A stretch of 9,720 bases of DNA, from positions 1 through 9,720 of the forward strand of contig JANYBI010000226.1 in NCBI GenBank assembly GCA_025360875.1, given 5' to 3'. Below the pieces are notes generated by a model. That model saw nothing but the letters and a program-made list of their open reading frames with translations. It had not been told where the DNA came from and ran no database searches. This DNA is from Lentisphaerota bacterium. Lineage in GTDB: Bacteria > Verrucomicrobiota > Lentisphaeria > Victivallales > GWF2-50-93. This document shows positions 5,295 through 9,720 of this stretch, one piece after another (positions within the stretch are counted from its first letter, which is position 1; each line of letters opens with the position of its first letter). The position numbers and the translations under genes were made by a program.

Positions 5295-6917
5295 ATGAAA
5301 TTCAAAGCTCTTGCAATCCTGTTTTTTTCCGTTTTTGCCGTGGCAGGACAGCTGTTTTCTGAGGATGCCCCGGAAATAAAAGCCAACGGATTGAAACTCC
5401 ATCCGATTTTCACCGACAATATCGTGCTGCAGCGCGACATGCCTGTGCCAATATGGGGTACGTCCGATCCGGAAGACAAGATAACAGTTTCATTCTCAGA
5501 ACAGACAAAAGATGCTGTTACGGACAAGGATGGCAAATGGATCGTAAAACTGGATCCCCTGAAGGTATCTGCGGAGCCGCAGGTCTTGACGGTTTCATCT
5601 TCGGTCGGCGATCAGAAATTGAAAATCGAAAATGTCCTGGTCGGGGATGTCTGGGTCTGCTCGGGGCAGTCCAATATGGCGTTTACGCTCTCCGGTGCGA
5701 AGGATTCGCAGAAGGAGATCGCCGAGGCGGATTTTCCGAGCATACGATATTTCAAGGTCGTAAACAAGACCAGCCAGGAGCCGACACCGGCTCTTGCAGG
5801 CAAATGGGACGTCTGTTCTCCGAAGACGGCTTCAGGTTTTTCAGCGGTCGGTTATTTTTTCGGCAGGGAGCTGTACAAGAAGCTAAATATCCCGATCGGT
5901 CTCATCAATTCATCCTGGGGCGGAACAGTCGCTGAGGCCTGGACACCTTGGAAGACGCTTGAGTCGAACCCGGAGCTTTCGGTCATAACGCAGAAATTCA
6001 GCGAACAGATGAAGAATTATCCGGAAACGAAGAAGAATTATGAGAAGGCCCTTGAAAACTGGTCCGCAAAATTTGGGGACAAGAAGGAGGGTGATGAACT
6101 GGAGGAAGGAAAGAAGGTTCCAAGAAAACCTGCGCCTCCGCTCGGACCTGATGGGCATAATGCGCCAGCCAGGCTTTACAATGGCATGATAAGCCCGCTG
6201 ATGCCTTTGGCGATTAAAGGTGTCATATGGTATCAGGGCGAGTCCAATGTTGGCAGAGCCAAGCAGTACAATGTCCTTTTATCCGCCCTCATTTCTGACT
6301 GGCGTAAAAACTGGGCACAGGGCGATTTCCCGTTCATCATTGTACAACTGGCGAACTACAGGAATTCACTCTCATCTCCGGCTGAATCATCGTGGGCTGA
6401 ACTTAGGGAATCCCAATATCTCACCTCCAGGAATCTGCCGAACTCAGGGCTTGCGGTCATAATCGACATTGGAGAAGCTGACAATATCCATCCGAAAAAC
6501 AAGCAGGATGCCGGACTTCGCCTGTCCCTTGCGGCAAGAAAAGTCGCATATGGTGAAAAAGACCTGGTTGCTTCAGGTCCTGTGTATGATTCAATGAAAG
6601 TTGAAGAAGGCAAGATAAGGATCAAGTTCAGTGAAGTCGGAGGCGGACTCGAGGCCAAAGGCGGAGACCTCAAGGGGTTTGCTATTGCCGACGAGGAACA
6701 GCAGAAGACGGAAGACCGCTTCGGGAAAGGACGTAAATTTGTCTGGGCAAAGGCTGAAATTTCAGGAGATTCCGTGCTTGTCTGGAGCGATGAGGTCAAG
6801 AATCCCGTTGCGGTCAGGTATGCCTGGGCCGACAATCCGGAAGGATGCAACCTGTATAACAAGGAAGGCCTGCCAGCCGTACCGTTCAGGGCTGAAATAC
6901 CTGTTGACAAGAAATAG
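5295..6917 (+). CDS. Secreted sialate O-acetylesterase-type carbohydrate esterase (SGNH/SASA)
   Basis: The 540-residue protein begins with a signal peptide (charged MKFK, hydrophobic core 5-18, likely cleavage just before EDAPE near residue 22), so it acts in the periplasm or outside the cell. An N-terminal beta-rich region (32-118) is followed by the SGNH esterase domain. GDVWVCSGQSNM gives nucleophile Ser126, NSSWGG (205-210) gives the oxyanion Gly block, WYQGESN (312-318) the Asn block, and DNIHPKNK the Asp396/His399 pair. This order is typical of sialate O-acetylesterase-like enzymes, which remove acetyl groups from sialic acids or from hemicellulose sugars such as xylan. In carbohydrate-degrading bacteria the second use is as likely, so the substrate is open. 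A charged insert (about 240-283) rich in Lys and Glu separates the blocks. GGAGGG (5286-5291) supports the start. Confidence 0.9.
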   Translation: MKFKALAILFFSVFAVAGQLFSEDAPEIKANGLKLHPIFTDNIVLQRDMPVPIWGTSDPEDKITVSFSEQTKDAVTDKDGKWIVKLDPLKVSAEPQVLTVSSSVGDQKLKIENVLVGDVWVCSGQSNMAFTLSGAKDSQKEIAEADFPSIRYFKVVNKTSQEPTPALAGKWDVCSPKTASGFSAVGYFFGRELYKKLNIPIGLINSSWGGTVAEAWTPWKTLESNPELSVITQKFSEQMKNYPETKKNYEKALENWSAKFGDKKEGDELEEGKKVPRKPAPPLGPDGHNAPARLYNGMISPLMPLAIKGVIWYQGESNVGRAKQYNVLLSALISDWRKNWAQGDFPFIIVQLANYRNSLSSPAESSWAELRESQYLTSRNLPNSGLAVIIDIGEADNIHPKNKQDAGLRLSLAARKVAYGEKDLVASGPVYDSMKVEEGKIRIKFSEVGGGLEAKGGDLKGFAIADEEQQKTEDRFGKGRKFVWAKAEISGDSVLVWSDEVKNPVAVRYAWADNPEGCNLYNKEGLPAVPFRAEIPVDKK

Positions 6918-6956
6918 GGAACACTGGAGTCAATGATTTGATATTGTTAGTAGTTA

Positions 6957-7005
6957 AGCCATTATTGGCTGTGTTTTAAAATACACAGGACATGCAAAAT
7001 TGCAT
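6957..7005. repeat. Cluster of small palindromes upstream of the peroxiredoxin gene
   Basis: Three short inverted repeats lie in 49 nt: AGCCA/TGGCT (6957-6961 with 6966-6970), CTGTGT/ACACAG (6969-6974 with 6983-6988) and ATGCAA/TTGCAT (6992-6997 with 7000-7005). The first two overlap, so they cannot form together. They may be operator-like sites or a weak terminator behind the esterase gene; none has a T-run. The ORF that follows starts 37 nt later. Confidence 0.45.
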
Positions 7006-7041
7006 TAACTAAGAGCGGAATAAAGCACAGGAAAATCAAAC

Positions 7042-7512
7042 ATGGATAATTTTAAACCTGGCGACAGAGCACCTGATTTCGAACTTCAGGATCAGGTAGG
7101 CGGAACTGTTAAGCTTTCCGACTTTAAAGGTGGCAAGCTTCTGGTTTACTTTTATCCTAAGGCAAATACCCCGGGCTGCACGATCCAGTCATGTTCTGTC
7201 AGCAAGGCGAAGGACGATTTCAAGTCGCTGGGCGTGAGTGTCATTGGGATCAGCCCTGACAAGCCTTCGAGCCAGAAAAGATTCGACAGCCTTTTTGGCC
7301 TCGGATTTCCCCTGCTGTGCGATACCCAGCACAAGGTTGCCGAGGCTTTCGGTGTCTGGGCGGAAAAGTCCTTCATGGGTAAAAAATTCATGGGGATAGT
7401 CAGATCTTCATTTTTAATAGATGAGGACGGGAAAATTATGCAATCATGGTATAAGGTAAGTCCTGGTGATACTGTTCCCAATGCAAAGGCATTTCTGGAA
7501 AAGAAGGATTGA
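7042..7512 (+). CDS. bcp: Peroxiredoxin, Bcp/PrxQ type
   Basis: The 156-residue protein is a thioredoxin-dependent thiol peroxidase that reduces hydrogen peroxide and organic hydroperoxides in the cytoplasm. It opens with the standard FKPGDRAPDFEL, then has YPKANTPGCT with peroxidatic Cys46 and a second cysteine at position 51, the Cys-X4-Cys pattern of atypical 2-Cys Bcp (Cys45/Cys50 in E. coli). The conserved Pro/Thr of the active site (TPGC) and an Arg in the IVRSSFLID segment (residues 115-123) are also present. Length matches the family. The loop AEKSFMGKKFMGI (112-116 region onward) is typical of Bcp. A weak ribosome site (AGGAAAA) lies about 8-12 nt upstream of the ATG. The stop codon is only 5 nt before the ATG of the SixA-like gene, so the two are almost certainly one operon. 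Confidence 0.93.
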   Translation: MDNFKPGDRAPDFELQDQVGGTVKLSDFKGGKLLVYFYPKANTPGCTIQSCSVSKAKDDFKSLGVSVIGISPDKPSSQKRFDSLFGLGFPLLCDTQHKVAEAFGVWAEKSFMGKKFMGIVRSSFLIDEDGKIMQSWYKVSPGDTVPNAKAFLEKKD

Positions 7513-7517
7513 ATCAC

Positions 7518-8015
7518 ATGCTTCTGATACTTATGAGATCTGCTGAATGCGTCCCGCTTGAAGACGGACAGCGCGATTCGGAAAGGGCGCTTACCGATTC
7601 AGGTTTCGGCGATGTCATTTCATCAGCGATATTCATCAACTCCCTCGGATTGGATCCCAAGACCATATTATGCAGCCCTTTCAAGCGTACGAAGCAGACG
7701 GCTGACATTCTCTCGGAGCATCTGGCAAACCATCCGCCGGTTGTTACAGCCGCATCCATCATGCCCGGTTCGGGAGTGGAGGAACTGATGAGGGCGGTGA
7801 TTTCAAATTCCGACGCTTCAAGCGATGAGTGGGTCGTGGCTGTCGGACACCAGCCTGACATCGGAATGACATTGAATGAGCTTCTTGAGCCTCCGAAACA
7901 GTTCAATCTCCCGGTAGATTCAGGCTCCATTTTCGGGATTATCGTCCAGAACCTGAATGGCAGGCTCAGCGGACAGCTCATGTTCCAGTTCTCGCCGAAA
8001 GCGATGAGGGCGTGA
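7518..8015 (+). CDS. sixA: SixA-like histidine-phosphatase-fold protein lacking the catalytic histidine
   Basis: The 165-residue product has the fold signature of SixA, the histidine phosphatase that removes phosphate from phosphohistidine in phosphorelay or PTS proteins. It keeps the opening strand (MLLILMR), the SPFKRTKQTA block with Arg57 and the VAVGHQPD block with His111, and has the family's usual length. However, the normal RHG triad at the first strand reads Arg7-Ser8-Ala9: the histidine that takes up phosphate is a serine (TCT 7539-7541) and the glycine an alanine. The reading frame is intact, so this is not a frameshift. It may be an inactive binding protein or may use another mechanism. 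Start: ATG 7518 is preferred because AAGGA (7504-7508) stands 9 nt before it; a TTG at 7509 overlapping the bcp stop would add three residues. Confidence 0.8.
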   Translation: MLLILMRSAECVPLEDGQRDSERALTDSGFGDVISSAIFINSLGLDPKTILCSPFKRTKQTADILSEHLANHPPVVTAASIMPGSGVEELMRAVISNSDASSDEWVVAVGHQPDIGMTLNELLEPPKQFNLPVDSGSIFGIIVQNLNGRLSGQLMFQFSPKAMRA

Positions 8016-8118
8016 CAGCATTTTTTGATTTTCAATTTCCGATTTAAGAGTTTTGATTTTATTATATTTAAGGAAATATTAAAACAGTCAAGAGCGGATT
8101 TCAAAGTGCAATTATTGC

Positions 8119-8150
8119 TTTGACACTCTGACACTTTGACACTTTGACAC
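8119..8150. repeat. Tandem repeat, four copies of 8-bp TTTGACAC
   Basis: The units are TTTGACAC (8119-8126), TCTGACAC (8127-8134, one change), TTTGACAC (8135-8142) and TTTGACAC (8143-8150), immediately adjacent. The array ends 18 nt before the ATG of the dehydrogenase gene and is followed by seven A's and the GGAGG ribosome site. Each perfect unit contains TTGACA, the ideal -35 hexamer, but no suitable -10 box lies 16-18 nt downstream before the start codon. Confidence 0.92.
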
Positions 8151-8168
8151 AAAAAAACCGGAGGTTCT

Positions 8169-9335
8169 ATGAAGAGGAAACTTAGGATGGGGATGATTGG
8201 TGGAGGTCCGGGAGCTTTCATCGGAGAAGTTCACCGCAAGGCCGCCAGGATGGATGGTAAGATCGACATTGTCGCCGGCGCGTTTGACATCAATCCGGAA
8301 AAAAGCCGGCAGATGGGTGAAGAGCTCTGCGTTGATCCTTCCAGGACCTATAACACCTACAAGGAAATGATCGAGAAGGAACTCAAGCTCGGTGACAAAA
8401 AAGTTGATTTTGTCTCGGTGACCACTCCCAATAACTGGCATTATCCGATAGCCAAGGATTTCCTGGAAGCGGGTTTCAACGTGATGTGCGAAAAGCCCAT
8501 GACCATGACCCTCGACGAGGCGAAGGATCTGCAGAAGATAGTTGAGAAGTCAGGGAAGGTCTTCGGCCTCATGCACAATTACACCGGGTATCCGATGGTC
8601 AAGCTCGCCAGGGATCTGGTCAAACAGGGGGATATCGGGGAAATCTACAAGATCGTAGTGCAGTACCCGCAGGGCTGGCTCATCAAGCCGATCGAGCGCG
8701 ATGGACAGCAGCAGGCCGCGTGGCGTACCGATCCGAAACAGAGCGGTGCGGCAGGATGTATCGGCGACATTGGAACCCACTGCGAGAACCTTGCGGAATA
8801 TATCTCCGGCCTGAAGATCAGCGAGATATGCGCGGATCTTACGACTTTTGTCAAAGGCAGGCTTCTTGATGACGACGGCAACTGCCTTCTCAGGTTCAAC
8901 AACGGGGCAAAGGGGCTTCTCCATTGCAGCCAGATATCAATTGGCGAGGAGAACAACCTTGCGATATGGGTATATGGAAGCAAGATGAGCCTTGAATGGC
9001 ACCAGGAGAACCCGAATTACCTCTACGTGAAGCCGATGGTCGGTCCGACGCAGGTATGGAAACGCGGTAATCCGTATGTCGGCGAGAAGAGCCCTGCGGC
9101 CGCCCGTGCTACAAGGATTCCATCCGGGCATCCGGAAGCGTTCCTCGAGGCATTCGCCAACAACTACTGTAATTTTGCCGACACGCTGAGCAAGATTCTG
9201 GACAAGCAGAAACCTTCAGACATTGAGAACGACTTCCCGAAAGTCACCGACGGGGTGAGGGGAATGGCGTTCATCGAGACGGTCGTGAAGAGCAGCAATA
9301 GCACGGAAAAATGGGTTAAATTCCCCAAGGTTTGA
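8169..9335 (+). CDS. Gfo/Idh/MocA family NAD(P)-dependent oxidoreductase
   Basis: The 388-residue protein is a cytoplasmic sugar or cyclitol dehydrogenase of the Gfo/Idh/MocA superfamily. The N-terminal Rossmann fold shows MIGGGPGAFIG (9-19), FDIN (39-42) and the VSVTTPNNWH strand (82-91). The catalytic lysine is in EKP (Glu108-Lys109-Pro110). GDIGTHCENLAEY (199-211) gives Asp200 and His204 of the active site, and the C-terminal half is the usual mixed alpha/beta substrate domain. Members oxidise or reduce many sugars, inositol and aldonates; the substrate cannot be read from sequence, and no sugar-uptake genes are next to it. GGAGG (8160-8164) 4 nt before the ATG fixes the start. The gene stands apart (153 nt) from the SixA-like gene and has the TTTGACAC array in its leader region. 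Confidence 0.92.
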   Translation: MKRKLRMGMIGGGPGAFIGEVHRKAARMDGKIDIVAGAFDINPEKSRQMGEELCVDPSRTYNTYKEMIEKELKLGDKKVDFVSVTTPNNWHYPIAKDFLEAGFNVMCEKPMTMTLDEAKDLQKIVEKSGKVFGLMHNYTGYPMVKLARDLVKQGDIGEIYKIVVQYPQGWLIKPIERDGQQQAAWRTDPKQSGAAGCIGDIGTHCENLAEYISGLKISEICADLTTFVKGRLLDDDGNCLLRFNNGAKGLLHCSQISIGEENNLAIWVYGSKMSLEWHQENPNYLYVKPMVGPTQVWKRGNPYVGEKSPAAARATRIPSGHPEAFLEAFANNYCNFADTLSKILDKQKPSDIENDFPKVTDGVRGMAFIETVVKSSNSTEKWVKFPKV

Positions 9336-9367
9336 GCAGATAAAATAACGTATTGTTGATTTATATG

Positions 9368-9401
9368 CCCCATTGCGCTTGAACTTTCTTGCGCAATGGG
9401 G
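9368..9401. repeat. 11-bp inverted repeat overlapping the tRNA promoter
   Basis: CCCCATTGCGC (9368-9378) and GCGCAATGGGG (9391-9401) are perfect inverted repeats separated by 12 nt. The hairpin starts 33 nt after the dehydrogenase stop codon. No T-run follows on either strand, so it is a poor terminator. Its right arm fills most of the spacer between the -35 and -10 boxes of the tRNA promoter, so it could be an operator. Confidence 0.85.
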
Positions 9402-9407
9402 TATACT
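9379..9407 (+). promoter_or_regulatory. Promoter of the initiator tRNA gene
   Basis: TTGAAC (9379-9384) and TATACT (9402-9407) are separated by the ideal 17 nt. The -10 box matches 5 of 6 and the -35 box 4 of 6 consensus bases. The predicted start lies near 9413-9415, about 14 nt before the tRNA 5' end. The -35 box sits in the loop of an 11-bp inverted repeat. Confidence 0.6.
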
Positions 9408-9427
9408 ATCAGCTGTCTTACCGATAT

Positions 9428-9502
9428 TGCGGGGTAGAGCATTGGTAGCTCGTCAGGCTCATAACCTGGAGGCAGTTGGTTCGATTCCAACCCCCGCTAC
9501 CA
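9428..9502 (+). tRNA. Initiator tRNA-Met (fMet), anticodon CAU
   Basis: The 75-nt molecule folds as a complete cloverleaf with CCA encoded. The acceptor stem pairs GCGGGG (9429-9434) with CCCCGC, leaving an unpaired U1/U72, the mismatch at 1-72 that marks initiators. The D stem GAGC/GCTC has A11-U24, another initiator mark. The anticodon loop is CTCATAA and the T loop TTCGATT. The anticodon stem is TCAGG/CCTGG: two of the three usual G-C pairs are kept (30-40 and 31-39), but 29-41 is A-U. It delivers formylmethionine to the ribosomal P site. It has its own promoter and no tRNA neighbours in the window. Confidence 0.93.
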
Positions 9503-9546
9503 TCCATTGTAATAGCATTGCAAATCAAGCACTTATAAAAGTTGTC

Positions 9547-9623
9547 AAAGCTCATGTGTCCAAAAAATGACACAAATCTAGCCTCTTCTACGGTTTGTAG
9601 CGTAAAGCTCATATTCTAGCCTC
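9547..9623. repeat. Duplicated word pair at the transposase end with a palindromic insert
   Basis: AAAGCTCAT occurs at 9547-9555 and 9604-9612, and TCTAGCCTC at 9577-9585 and 9615-9623, in the same order. In the copy at the transposase end the words are 2 nt apart; in the outer copy 21 nt, and those extra bases contain an inverted repeat TGTGTC/GACACA (9555-9560 with 9569-9574). This looks like a local duplication with a palindromic insertion, or part of the insertion sequence terminus. Confidence 0.65.
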
Positions 9624-9720
9624 ATTTTTTAGTTCTGGCAAATCAAATATCTTTAAGTGGAAATACTCATCGTCCCTGTATCCGTAGGCCTGTCTCATAA
9701 GCCATCTGATTTTATTGTTG
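9609..9720 (-). CDS. ISL3-type transposase, C-terminal fragment
   Basis: The last 36 codons of a gene entering from the right edge read NNKIRWLMRQAYGYRD, then DEYFHLKIFDLPELK, and end at TGA (9609-9611). The NNKI..L.R.AYGYRD.EYF.LKI pattern is the characteristic C-terminus of DDE transposases of the ISL3 family (IS204/IS1001/IS1165 group), which move the element by cut-and-paste. The catalytic residues are outside the window. The element's end must lie between this stop codon and the tRNA gene (9503-9608), but only one side is visible, so terminal repeat and target duplication cannot be assigned. Whether the transposase is intact is not known. Confidence 0.75.
   Translation of the reverse strand, partial: NNKIRWLMRQAYGYRDDEYFHLKIFDLPELKNEARI

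Noticed and set aside
6356..6910. Open frame of 184 codons on the minus strand
   Set aside because: Antisense shadow of the esterase gene; Ser/Pro-rich translation without a domain.
7536..7547. Frameshift or sequencing error as the cause of the missing RHG motif
   Set aside because: Sequence before and after the motif stays in the same frame and matches the family; two adjacent codons would have to be wrong at several bases.
8119..8150. The TTGACA hexamers of the tandem array as -35 boxes of the dehydrogenase promoter
   Set aside because: At 16-18 nt downstream there are only the A-tract, the ribosome site or coding sequence, and no -10 box.
7514..8221. Open frame of 235 codons on the minus strand
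   Set aside because: It is antisense to the SixA-like gene and runs through the TTTGACAC array, which gives a repetitive peptide; no family is recognisable.
9368..9401. Inverted repeat as terminator of the dehydrogenase gene
   Set aside because: The stem is strong but no T-run follows on the plus strand, and the promoter boxes of the tRNA gene overlap it.
9373..9570. Small ORFs over the tRNA gene on both strands (also 9418-9612)
   Set aside because: They translate the tRNA itself, which is a certain RNA gene, and have no other support.

Overview
The window comes from a free-living, Gram-negative-type bacterium of moderate GC content. The mix of genes suggests the PVC group, most likely Lentisphaerota or a relative: a membrane protein with a planctomycete/lentisphaere-type H-X9-DG domain, a lipoprotein SppA, a secreted sialate O-acetylesterase-type esterase, a GH4 glycosidase and a Gfo/Idh/MocA dehydrogenase. 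This placement is inferred from gene content and is not proven.

Layout. At the left edge is the 5' part of a class II fructose-bisphosphate aldolase gene (minus strand, 1-169). It diverges from a single-domain SppA lipoprotein peptidase (321-1313, plus), which is followed by a three-TM protein ending in an H-X9-DG domain (1356-2114, plus). A gene-free stretch (2115-2458) is packed with hairpins. It includes a 104-bp mirror-symmetric element and ends in a strong bidirectional terminator shared with the convergent gene beyond it. On the minus strand lie a C-terminal processing peptidase (3887-5176) and, downstream of it, a GH4 glycosidase (2459-3793). Divergent from the peptidase is the secreted esterase (5295-6917), then a peroxiredoxin Bcp (7042-7512) closely coupled to a SixA-like histidine-phosphatase-fold protein whose RHG motif reads RSA (7518-8015). 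A Gfo/Idh/MocA oxidoreductase (8169-9335) follows, preceded by a perfect 4 x 8-bp tandem repeat. The right end holds an initiator tRNA-Met (9428-9502) with a recognisable promoter, and the 3' end of an ISL3-type transposase (9609-9720, minus).

How the genes fit together. GH4 glycosidase, carbohydrate esterase, dehydrogenase and aldolase fit a polysaccharide- or glycan-degrading lifestyle, but they sit in separate transcription units and do not form one pathway operon. SppA and Ctp are envelope proteases. Bcp and the SixA-like protein form the one clear two-gene unit.

No new multi-gene defence or biosynthetic system is visible. The most unusual material is non-coding (the mirror-symmetric hairpin element, the TTTGACAC array, the inverted repeat built into the tRNA promoter). 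Among proteins, the SixA homologue without its catalytic histidine and the membrane protein that carries a pilin-type C-terminal domain without a pilin N-terminus stand out.
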